The notes under the pieces: model-generated | The model's database searches: none | What the model was told of the DNA's origin: nothing | Seen by the model: the letters and a program-made list of their open reading frames with translations, nothing else | Part shown: in pieces, positions 1-5,473 of the stretch | Layout of the letters: each line of letters starts with the position of its first letter | Numbering within the stretch: position 1 is the first letter of the stretch | Translations under genes and position numbers: made by a program | Source: CAZGSG01 sp964528095 | GTDB taxonomy: Bacteria > Bacteroidota > Bacteroidia > Chitinophagales > Chitinophagaceae | Length of the DNA stretch: 7,602 nt | Reading direction: 5' to 3' | Assembly: GCA_964528095.1 (NCBI GenBank) | Contig: CAZGSG010000284.1 | Coordinates: 1-7,602 of the forward strand

Positions 1-969
1 AAATGGCATCTTGCCCTTGAAGGGGAAAAGGTTCTTTCTGCTCAATCCAAACAAAAATTATTTGCTTCCTATATTCCGGAAGATGCCAAAGGGAGTTCAT
101 ATTCTGGTTATGGGTGGGCAATATTTAAAACCTCAAGAGGAACAAAATTAATTGCACATGATGGATCCAATGGCATATTTTTCGCCGACTTCCATAGGTA
201 TGTTGACGAAGATGTTGCCGTTATTTATTTCACCAACGAGCGCAGCACAATTTCAAAGGGCATTTTTGCAGCTATTCCTGATGTGGTTTTTGGCAAAAAA
301 CTTCCGAACTTTCCAATGTCAAAAATCCGGCTTAGCACATCCGATTTGAATAAATATGCAGGAAGTTATCAGTTACCGTCCGGCGAAAAATTTATATTGC
401 AAGTAAATAACAATGCTCTGGAGACTACTGCTATGAACTTGGGCATTATCAAATTACTAACTTCATTCCCCGAATTACAGGACAAAGAAAAAGTAAATAG
501 ACTTGAGCGGCAGGCAAAGCGTATGATTGAAAATATTGTTCCCGGCAATCTCGAAACCATCAGGGATTCAATATATTATGAAGTGAATTTTGAAGAAGAG
601 CAAAAATACTGGAAAGATAAACTTAGCCAGTGGACAGGGAGATTCGGGGAATACCAGAGATCCGAAGTGTTAGGAACAATCCAGGAATCATCCACATTAA
701 TAACCTATATTTTTCTTCAATTTTACCGAGGAGGAACTATTGTTCAATGCAGGCAGAAGGGAGATAAGAAAATTTCATTTGGCGCTTCTAATCTTATAGT
801 TCCCGGCCATTATCGTTTTATACCAAAATCAAAGACAGAATTTGAAGTATATAATACTATGCTTAAAACAAGTACTGTCGTTAATTTTGTCTTTGATCGA
901 ACCAAATCCGTTAATGGATTAAATACTCAAATAAGTAATAAAAGGGTTTATGCCAAAAAAAACAGGTAG
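1..969 (+). CDS. Serine hydrolase, beta-lactamase/PBP-like family, C-terminal part (5' end outside window)
   Basis: The frame is open from base 1 and ends at TAG 967-969, giving 322 residues of a longer protein. Residues 53-58 read HDGSNG, which fits the H-x-G (KTG-equivalent) box of class C beta-lactamase-like serine hydrolases. It is preceded by a GYGWAIF strand at about residues 36-42 and followed by strands such as VAVIYFTN, as usual after that box. From about residue 110 (LNKYAGSYQLPSGEKF) begins the C-terminal accessory region often found on these proteins. The catalytic SxxK and YxN motifs would lie upstream and cannot be checked, so activity is not shown. Family members are usually exported hydrolases acting on peptides, peptidoglycan or esters; the substrate here is unknown. 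An in-frame GTG at 283 would remove the catalytic box and is not taken as the start. A 144-base gap separates it from the ankyrin gene. Confidence 0.85.
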   Translation, partial: KWHLALEGEKVLSAQSKQKLFASYIPEDAKGSSYSGYGWAIFKTSRGTKLIAHDGSNGIFFADFHRYVDEDVAVIYFTNERSTISKGIFAAIPDVVFGKKLPNFPMSKIRLSTSDLNKYAGSYQLPSGEKFILQVNNNALETTAMNLGIIKLLTSFPELQDKEKVNRLERQAKRMIENIVPGNLETIRDSIYYEVNFEEEQKYWKDKLSQWTGRFGEYQRSEVLGTIQESSTLITYIFLQFYRGGTIVQCRQKGDKKISFGASNLIVPGHYRFIPKSKTEFEVYNTMLKTSTVVNFVFDRTKSVNGLNTQISNKRVYAKKNR

Positions 970-1113
970 AAATGATACCGTTCAACTATATTATGCACAA
1001 CAATTGCTCATACTAGCCAGGCATGCCATCTGGTACCGGAACGGCTTTGTTACTAAATGTGTTAATGACAGTAATGGTACGAGCGCTAACGTTAATGATT
1101 AAAAAGGGGAGTT

Positions 1114-1857
1114 ATGAATTATAAAGAAAAACTGATCACTGCCATCGAAGTGCTATCACCGGAAGGTATAACAGAATGCCTTGAAAACGGAGTTAACCTC
1201 AATGATCATTTTAAAAACAAGCCGCTCATTTATGAGTTGATAACCGGGTATGCCAGAGGAGCCGCATTTAAAGAATGTGTGAGGGTATTCGTGGAACATC
1301 AATTGGCCTTTGAGGATAAAATATTGTCGGCTGTTTTTATGGACGATGGAGATTCACTGAATGCGCAATTAAAGGATAATCGGGATGCCGTTAATACTAA
1401 ATATACATTTAGTTGTGCTTTTACTCCGCTTTATGAAGTATCGCTACTGCATATTTGTGCAGAGTTTAATCATCTTGACTGTGCAAAAATACTGGTAAAA
1501 TATGGCGCTGATGTAAACGCGAAAGCTGGAATTGATGAAAATGGATTTGGCGGTCAAACACCAATTTTCCATACTGTCAATCAAAACTCAAACAAATGCC
1601 TTGATGTAATGAATTATCTTATTGCTCAATCAGCTGATCTAACAATTACTATAAAAGGGCTTATTTGGGGCAAAGGGTTTGACTGGGAAACTTTTATACC
1701 TTCCATAAATCCCATTAGCTATGCCATAATGGGACTGCTGCCACAATTTCAAAGGAGCGAAAGGAATGTATACGAAATGATTTCTGTTTTACTTAAAGCG
1801 GCATATAAAATAGACTATACACCGCAGAATCTCCCAAACAGATATTTGAATAAGTAA
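1114..1857 (+). CDS. Ankyrin repeat protein
   Basis: This 247-residue protein has no signal peptide or membrane segment and is probably cytoplasmic. The clearest ankyrin repeat is at residues ~109-138 (SLLHICAEF, then CAKILVKYGADVNAK). A second is at ~148-178 (QTPIFHTVN, then VMNYLIAQSADLTI), and a degenerate one at ~200-230 (PISYAIMGL, then MISVLLKAA). Residues ~14-45 (ITECLENGVNLN) look like another worn repeat. Ankyrin repeats bind protein partners and no enzyme domain is visible, so the partner and role are unknown. The ATG at 1114 is chosen because a purine-rich GGGGAG (1107-1111 region) sits just upstream, which is stronger than for most genes here. The small hydrolase starts 25 bases after the stop, so the two may share a transcript. 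The gap is short, but I see no functional link between them. Confidence 0.88.
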   Translation: MNYKEKLITAIEVLSPEGITECLENGVNLNDHFKNKPLIYELITGYARGAAFKECVRVFVEHQLAFEDKILSAVFMDDGDSLNAQLKDNRDAVNTKYTFSCAFTPLYEVSLLHICAEFNHLDCAKILVKYGADVNAKAGIDENGFGGQTPIFHTVNQNSNKCLDVMNYLIAQSADLTITIKGLIWGKGFDWETFIPSINPISYAIMGLLPQFQRSERNVYEMISVLLKAAYKIDYTPQNLPNRYLNK

Positions 1858-1882
1858 TGGCAGCTACGTTATCAATAGAAGC

Positions 1883-2545
1883 ATGAAGCTAATTTTTACT
1901 ACAGCACTAATTCTCTGGAAAATCTTAGGGTTTGGACAAACAGTAACGCCATTTGTGCCTGCCGAAATTGATACTACTGCCACGTACATGTTCTACCTGC
2001 ATGGCGGAATCGTTCAGGAGCAGGGCGTTAATGCTGTAAGCAAAGATTTCGGCCCCTATGAATATCTAAAAATAATTGATTCACTCAAAAGTCATGGGTA
2101 TAATATCATAAGCGAAGCAAGACCCAAAGGAACAGATGAAACACATTATGCCCAAAAGGTCTTTAAACAAATTGATAGCCTGTTAAAAAAGGGCTTACCA
2201 CCCGAAAGAATAGTTCTTGTAGGAGCCTCGCAGGGAGCCTTTATAACTATCGAAACCGCCCACATGGTAAAAAACAGTAAAGTCAATTACGTACTAATGG
2301 CCTTTTGCAATGATTACAATATAAATTATTACAGAAATATTAGTCGTGAATTATGTGGCAATTTTTTGTCGATTTACGAGAGTTCTGATAACAAAGGCTC
2401 TTGTAACGAGTTATTGAATAGATCAGCCTGCCCAAGTAAATATCATGAAATTAGGTTAACAATGGGTAACAGACATGGTTTCATCTATAAGCCGTACAAA
2501 GAATGGGTATATGAAATAGCCAGATGGATAAAATCAAGCAACTAG
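1883..2545 (+). CDS. Small exported alpha/beta hydrolase
   Basis: The protein has 220 residues. Residues 1-20 look like a signal peptide ending in GFGQ, a common Bacteroidota cleavage context, although Lys13 interrupts the hydrophobic stretch. The mature part fits a minimal alpha/beta hydrolase. FYLHGG at residues 37-42 is the oxyanion-loop strand. GASQG at 114-118 is the nucleophile elbow, with Ser116 as the likely nucleophile. NRHGF at 196-200 places the likely catalytic His at 198. The acid is probably Asp169 or Glu166 in YESSD. The lid is nearly absent, so it may be an esterase or acyl hydrolase of small substrates, but the substrate cannot be named. Cys158, Cys174 and Cys183 in the exported part could form a disulfide. 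It follows the ankyrin gene by 25 bases and converges on the sigma-factor gene with 109 bases between stop codons. Confidence 0.82.
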   Translation: MKLIFTTALILWKILGFGQTVTPFVPAEIDTTATYMFYLHGGIVQEQGVNAVSKDFGPYEYLKIIDSLKSHGYNIISEARPKGTDETHYAQKVFKQIDSLLKKGLPPERIVLVGASQGAFITIETAHMVKNSKVNYVLMAFCNDYNINYYRNISRELCGNFLSIYESSDNKGSCNELLNRSACPSKYHEIRLTMGNRHGFIYKPYKEWVYEIARWIKSSN

Positions 2546-2654
2546 TTATGGCAAAAGAGGCCTATAAAAACAAGCTACCGTACTTAGTCATTATAAATTT
2601 GTGTTTACCGCAACTAAGAGCCCGTTTCCTTAAAGTCAGTGTTATTGATTATAC

Positions 2655-3230
2655 TCATAGTAAACTGTCTTTTTCAGTGTCTAATATTGTTTTTAATACC
2701 TGGTCAAGCCTGGCTCTTGCACGATGAATCCTGAGTTTGGTTGATGATAAATTCCAGCCTGTTATGTTAGAAATCTCCTGTTGAGGCCGTCCATCCAGAT
2801 AATATAAACTTAATGCCATCCGGTCTTCAGCACTTAAACGGTCAAGCGCGATTCCTATACACTTTATCCGGTCTTTGCCAACGAGCAGATCCCAGCTATC
2901 ATTAATAGAGAAATTATCTGTTTCTTCTATACGCCCAGGTTCAAAATGTTTTTTATAGGATCTTGATTTTTCAAATTTGTTTAAAGCCGTATGGTATGTA
3001 ATTCTATAAAGCCATGTAGCAAACTTTGATTTTCCCTGAAACGAACCAAGTGAGGAAAATGCTTTCAGAAAAGCATCTTGCACAATTTCTTGTGCATCTT
3101 CATGGTTTCTCGTGACGGCGAAAGCTGTTTTGTAGGCCATTCTTGTGTGTCTTTCAATAAGGTGTCGAAAGTCATGAACCTGGCCATTCAGAACAAGTCT
3201 GATTATTTCTTTGTCAGCTCTGCTATCCAT
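2655..3230 (-). CDS. ECF-type RNA polymerase sigma factor (sigma-70 family)
   Basis: The 191-residue product has the two conserved parts of an ECF sigma factor. Region 2 spans about residues 17-89, with DAQEIVQDAFLKAF at 45-58 and FATWLYRITYHTAL at 70-83, for core binding and -10 recognition. Region 4 spans about 126-178 (RLSAEDRMALSLYYLDG, then a helix-turn-helix ending KLRIHRARARL), for -35 recognition. Regions 1.1 and 3 are absent, as expected. The ATG at 3230 gives the normal N-terminal length before region 2. An ECF-like promoter lies only ~10 bases upstream, so the mRNA may be almost leaderless. In this phylum such genes are usually followed by an anti-sigma gene. Here the downstream neighbour is the convergent small hydrolase, so no linked anti-sigma is seen. 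The divergent DUF6249-like membrane protein may be its partner. The signal sensed is unknown. Confidence 0.93.
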   Translation of the reverse strand: MDSRADKEIIRLVLNGQVHDFRHLIERHTRMAYKTAFAVTRNHEDAQEIVQDAFLKAFSSLGSFQGKSKFATWLYRITYHTALNKFEKSRSYKKHFEPGRIEETDNFSINDSWDLLVGKDRIKCIGIALDRLSAEDRMALSLYYLDGRPQQEISNITGWNLSSTKLRIHRARARLDQVLKTILDTEKDSLL

Positions 3231-3290
3231 TTATTATTATAAGACAAGTGAAGTGAGAGAATGGTTAAATACTTGCTTATAAAAGTAGTA
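3231..3290. repeat. Imperfect direct repeat, copy A (next to sigma start codon)
   Basis: This segment aligns with 3609-3670 in the same orientation. The core 3251-3271 matches 3625-3645 at 17 of 21 positions. The similarity continues on both sides (TATTATT...AGAC on the left, GCTTA...TAAAA on the right) with one 3-base and one 6-base gap, for about 43 of 59 aligned positions overall by hand. The repeat ends exactly at the sigma start codon, so it is probably a duplicated promoter segment rather than coding sequence. Confidence 0.6.
3243..3266 (-). promoter_or_regulatory. ECF-like promoter P1, upstream of sigma gene
   Basis: On the minus strand this reads AACC, 17 bases, GTC followed by TTATAA, with an AT-rich stretch upstream of the AACC. 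An AAC-containing -35 and GTC -10 at this spacing is the general form of ECF promoters. The -10 is so close to the ATG at 3230 that the predicted transcript leader would be only about 5-7 bases. It suggests that the sigma factor transcribes its own gene. The match is by eye and the sigma specificity is unknown. Confidence 0.45.
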
Positions 3291-3349
3291 TTGATAATTA
3301 ACTGCTCAAACGGGAATGTGCAGGTTACGGAAATGGCTGTATGGATTGC

Positions 3350-3388
3350 GGATAGGGTTGTATGAAACGCATTTTCTTTGCCCTATCC
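3350..3388. other. Stem-loop, 8-bp perfect stem
   Basis: GGATAGGG (3350-3357) and CCCTATCC (3381-3388) can pair perfectly around a 23-base loop. No T-run follows on either strand, so it is not a typical intrinsic terminator. It would lie in the leader of any minus-strand transcript from P2 or P3. Confidence 0.35.
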
Positions 3389-3418
3389 TAAACGGCTCTG
3401 AGAGGGGAAGAATTTATC

Positions 3419-3447
3419 CAGGAATTATATAAACTAAATTATTCCTG
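3419..3447. other. Stem-loop, 7-bp stem
   Basis: CAGGAAT (3419-3425) pairs with ATTCCTG (3441-3447) around a 15-base AT-rich loop. It is the second of three hairpins in a row. The bases CAGGAAT/ATTCCTG also resemble the AGGAA/TTCCT part of the inverted arms at 3550 and 3685, so this may be another copy of a shared half-site. Confidence 0.3.
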
Positions 3448-3489
3448 AACCTTATCTGCCTGTTGTAATTGATATGTTGTACGCAAATC

Positions 3490-3505
3490 CCTGGAAGCTG
3501 CCAGG
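3490..3505. other. Short stem-loop, 5-bp stem, flanked by GTACGC
   Basis: CCTGG (3490-3494) and CCAGG (3501-3505) can form a tight hairpin with a 6-base loop. The same six bases GTACGC occur just before it (3479-3484) and overlapping its end (3505-3510). No T-run follows, and its role is unknown. Confidence 0.28.
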
Positions 3506-3550
3506 TACGCTTCTGGTATTAATTTAAAATATAAAATAACTGCTTTACAT

Positions 3551-3574
3551 GACAGGAATTTGGTTGACCGGTAA
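3551..3574 (-). promoter_or_regulatory. ECF-like promoter P3 in left inverted arm
   Basis: The minus strand reads TTACC, 16 bases, GTCATG. It mirrors P4 with one base less in the spacer. The shared blocks TTACCGG and TTCCTGTCA argue that the two are related. It points toward the sigma gene. The shorter spacer makes it less certain as a working promoter. Confidence 0.33.
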
Positions 3575-3608
3575 GAACCTGAATGTTTTTCGAAAACTCA
3601 TTGCCAGC

Positions 3609-3670
3609 TATTATTAGACCGATGAAATGATAGAGTGGTTACATATCAGCTTACTTTTATAAAAATGTTA
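3609..3670. repeat. Imperfect direct repeat, copy B
   Basis: This is the second copy of the segment at 3231-3290, lying 49-110 bases before the membrane-protein start codon. It carries 6 extra bases (CTTTTA, about 3654-3659) and lacks 3 bases present in copy A. It keeps the AACC-N17-GTC arrangement on the minus strand but is not followed by a coding sequence in that direction. It lies mostly inside the loop between the two inverted arms at 3550-3574 and 3668-3693. Confidence 0.58.
3617..3640 (-). promoter_or_regulatory. ECF-like promoter P2 within repeat copy B
   Basis: The minus strand reads GTAACC, 17 bases, GTCTAA, the same spacing as P1. It is the cleanest match of the set to the usual ECF form. 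It points toward the sigma gene but lies nearly 390 bases from it, so a transcript from here would have a long leader crossing the stem-loops at 3350-3505, or could be a separate RNA. Confidence 0.4.
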
Positions 3671-3692
3671 CCGGCGCGCAAGAGTTCCTGTC
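3668..3692 (+). promoter_or_regulatory. ECF-like promoter P4, upstream of membrane-protein gene
   Basis: The plus strand reads TTACC (3668-3672), 17 bases, GTC (3690-3692) followed by AAATAATA. It is correctly placed to transcribe the gene starting at 3719, with a predicted leader of roughly 18-21 bases. The spacer length equals that of P1 and P2, which suggests one sigma factor reads in both directions. No clear Shine-Dalgarno site follows, which is normal for this phylum. Confidence 0.42.
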
Positions 3693-3718
3693 AAATAATA
3701 TAGACAAATTTTATACCC

Positions 3719-4057
3719 ATGGACCTTGCAATTGTTATTTCATCTTTAATTGTTTCAGTAATGTCACTGGCTGCTTTAGGTCAATATCTAAAATCAAAAG
3801 AACGCGCATCATTAATAGAAAAGGGATTGGATCCTTCACTGGTAAATATATATTCCAATAAGGCAGGAAGAAAAATATTCCTTTTTATTGAAATGTTCGC
3901 ACTGGGAATCGCGCTTGGAATCGTTACGGGGATTATGCTGGCTACACTTTTAACAACACCGGGAGAGACAAAAGAACTTATTTTCTTATCACTTCTGATT
4001 TTTACAGGTGCATCAGGGTTTGTTTGCCACTATTTAGCAAAAGACAAAATAGGCTAA
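3719..4057 (+). CDS. Small three-helix membrane protein, DUF6249-like
   Basis: This 112-residue protein has hydrophobic helices at about residues 3-22, 53-79 and 86-105. Between the first two is a basic loop with the motif KERASLIEKGLDPSLV (26-41). An ERxxLIEKG(L/M)D segment just after the first helix is what I associate with DUF6249-type proteins of Bacteroidota, which commonly sit beside ECF sigma-factor genes. The positive-inside rule puts the basic loop and the C-terminus in the cytoplasm. The gene is divergent from the sigma gene across the repeat-rich control region, and P4 is well placed to transcribe it. Its function is not established for the family. With no anti-sigma gene nearby, a role in holding or sensing for the sigma factor is a reasonable guess but unproven. 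The ATG at 3719 begins directly before the first helix. Confidence 0.8.
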   Translation: MDLAIVISSLIVSVMSLAALGQYLKSKERASLIEKGLDPSLVNIYSNKAGRKIFLFIEMFALGIALGIVTGIMLATLLTTPGETKELIFLSLLIFTGASGFVCHYLAKDKIG

Positions 4058-4099
4058 ATCACACATCAATCATTCCTTTAATTGTTTATCGAAATAAAA

Positions 4100-5353
4100 A
4101 TGAAACCATCTTACCTCCTATTCATTATATTTTTACCGATTCACTTTTTTGGACAGGAAACATCACTATATCATACTATTAGTGTTCCTGTTGATTATGA
4201 AAATAAAAAAAGCGGTAAAACGAGTATATCGTATGAATTGGGAGCCTCTTTCAACATCCATAAACTCACTGTATTTATTATTGCCGATGCGCAGCAATTT
4301 TATATAAAAAAAGGAGCTGTTGCCGGATTACAAACCAATTTATTCGACTCTTCCTACAATATCGTAGGCATTATAGGTCGAAACAATAATGCGGATTTGA
4401 AAAAAATGCTGGTAGATAGTAATGGCAATACAGACTGGGTTAAAGCTTTTCAGGTATTTTCATGGCAACAGTACGCAAATGACATCAATGAAGTCAGAAA
4501 AAAGCTTGTGGGAGCAAATGGGCATATCTATTTATACGGCCAATCCGGCGGTGGATACCTGGTACACCAGTTTTTAAGTTTGTATGGAAAATATGTTGAC
4601 AAAGCATTTACGGCAGCTTCCGTCAATTATCAACTTGACGCTCAATTGGGCATTAACCACGATAAATTTTGGCATGATGTATTAAAGGACAATCCGGGAT
4701 TTGCTTCCAGATTTTCCACACTGATTAAACAAAACGTTGTTTCAAGAGAATTGATAGCCGCATTGTTTCAGCGGCAGAATTTTTTTGTAGAACTGGACAG
4801 CCTGCCGTCCGGGCGGGAAAAATTGTTACGTACATTATTAGTGAATGATACCCTTCAAATCAACGGGTATAAGGAAAAATACCAGGTTACCGCCATTCAG
4901 AACCTGTATTCGACTGATGAAGGGATCCCTATAAAAGTAAGACTGTTTGAATTCGTATACCCTTTGCTACAGTACTTTCAATTTAAAGCAGATATTTTAC
5001 AACCTGATAATGAAAATATGTATTTTACCTGCCTCCCTCTGATAAAGCTATATAAGAAACAAGCGATCGTACCTCGCCCTATGAAATTCACAGAATTACA
5101 TAATGTACAGACGCGGATTATAATTCTTGCGGGAAGATGGGATCATACCGCTGACTATCGCTCCCAAATCGCACTGGCTGCCAGCTATCCGCAACATTTT
5201 TTATTCATAGCGAATGATAACCACACGTTCAGTAATCTAAAAAAAGAAAATCAATATAGAAAAATGATATCCTTGTTTTTCTTATCAAAAAACAGGGAAC
5301 AATTACAAATAGATTTTACCAACAATTTTTCCCGCTATTTATGGAAGGAATAA
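4100..5353 (+). CDS. Secreted alpha/beta hydrolase, S33 peptidase-like
   Basis: The product has 417 residues from ATG 4100. A TTG at 4082 in the same frame would add six residues before the signal peptide and is less likely. Residues 1-19 form a signal peptide ending FFGQ. The mature protein begins with ISVPVDYENKKSGKTSISY, resembling the start of S33 tripeptidyl/prolyl aminopeptidases. GQSGG at 147-151 is the nucleophile elbow (Ser149), preceded by strand IYLYG. Residues ~176-325 form a long helical lid. AGRWDHTADY gives the likely acid Asp348, and NDNHTF the likely catalytic His375. All three parts of the triad are therefore present. It probably acts in the periplasm or outside the cell on peptides or esters; the substrate is unknown. 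It follows the DUF6249-like gene by 42 bases and is probably in the same sigma-dependent transcript. The lid is poorly recognisable, so the peptidase label is tentative. Confidence 0.8.
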   Translation: MKPSYLLFIIFLPIHFFGQETSLYHTISVPVDYENKKSGKTSISYELGASFNIHKLTVFIIADAQQFYIKKGAVAGLQTNLFDSSYNIVGIIGRNNNADLKKMLVDSNGNTDWVKAFQVFSWQQYANDINEVRKKLVGANGHIYLYGQSGGGYLVHQFLSLYGKYVDKAFTAASVNYQLDAQLGINHDKFWHDVLKDNPGFASRFSTLIKQNVVSRELIAALFQRQNFFVELDSLPSGREKLLRTLLVNDTLQINGYKEKYQVTAIQNLYSTDEGIPIKVRLFEFVYPLLQYFQFKADILQPDNENMYFTCLPLIKLYKKQAIVPRPMKFTELHNVQTRIIILAGRWDHTADYRSQIALAASYPQHFLFIANDNHTFSNLKKENQYRKMISLFFLSKNREQLQIDFTNNFSRYLWKE

Positions 5354-5419
5354 CAGATGCAGTCATTTTATCACTTAATCAAAAAGAACCGACAACGATA
5401 ATTTCAAGGTAATCTGGAT

Positions 5420-5444
5420 AACCCTGGATAAACGTTGCATCGTC
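5420..5444 (+). promoter_or_regulatory. Weak ECF-like site upstream of receptor gene
   Basis: AACC (5420-5423) is followed after 18 bases by GTC (5442-5444), with a second GTC and AAATA directly after. The spacing is one base longer than in P1, P2 and P4, and an overlapping short tandem CTGGATAA (5414-5421 and 5424-5431) confuses the -35 side. The receptor ATG is 29 bases downstream. Such short matches also arise by chance, so this is only a candidate. Confidence 0.22.
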
Positions 5445-5473
5445 GTCAAATATTCAGTACTTAAAAATTCAAT

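Larger units (their letters stand above)
3550..3693. repeat. Inverted repeat with split arms (3550-3574 / 3668-3693)
   Basis: The left arm reads TGACAGGAA, 9 other bases, CCGGTAA. The right arm reads TTACCGG, 10 other bases, TTCCTGTCA. The two outer 9-base blocks and the two inner 7-base blocks are perfect inverted copies, while the bases between them are unrelated. About 93 bases lie between the arms. The pattern of two conserved blocks with a free spacer fits two back-to-back promoters read by the same sigma factor, or paired operator sites, better than a transposon end. No target-site duplication or transposase was seen. Confidence 0.65.
3231..3718. other. Divergent intergenic control region, 488 bases
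   Basis: No convincing gene lies between the start codons of the sigma factor and the membrane-protein gene. The region holds an imperfect direct repeat (3231-3290 and 3609-3670), two inverted arms (3550-3574 and 3668-3693), three short stem-loops between 3350 and 3505, and four ECF-type promoter-like sites, which are listed separately. The stem-loops lack following T-runs, so they are not obvious terminators. The length and density of repeats exceed what two simple divergent promoters need, which suggests layered control or a small RNA. That is inference. Confidence 0.6.

Noticed and set aside
152..560. Short frames at 152-349 (plus) and 369-560 (minus)
   Set aside because: Both are contained in the serine hydrolase frame, which carries the HDGSNG box and a typical C-terminal region.
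970..1113. Repeated GTTAATGA and the palindrome GGTACC before the ankyrin gene
   Set aside because: These are short AT-rich matches with no consistent spacing and no promoter-like arrangement that I could defend.
2594..2601. TAAATTTG, a match to the Bacteroidota -7 box TAnnTTTG
   Set aside because: It sits between two convergent genes with no -33 TTG at the right distance and no gene to drive on that strand.
2583..2618. CTTAGT / ACTAAG inverted pair between the convergent genes, considered as a shared terminator
   Set aside because: The stem is only 6 bp with a 24-base loop, no G/C pairs beyond the ends and no T-run.
2524..2727. 67-codon plus-strand reading frame overlapping the hydrolase 3' end and sigma gene 3' end
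   Set aside because: It overlaps two well-supported genes, has no recognisable domain and no start context.
3177..3199. AACC-N16-GTC on the plus strand inside the sigma gene
   Set aside because: It is antisense to coding sequence, its flanks do not match the other sites, and a match this short is expected by chance.
3261..3365. 34-codon reading frame with a signal-like start (MVKYLLIKVVLIINC)
   Set aside because: It lies inside the direct repeat, is AT-rich and short, and has no ribosome-binding site; the hydrophobic start is easily produced by chance.
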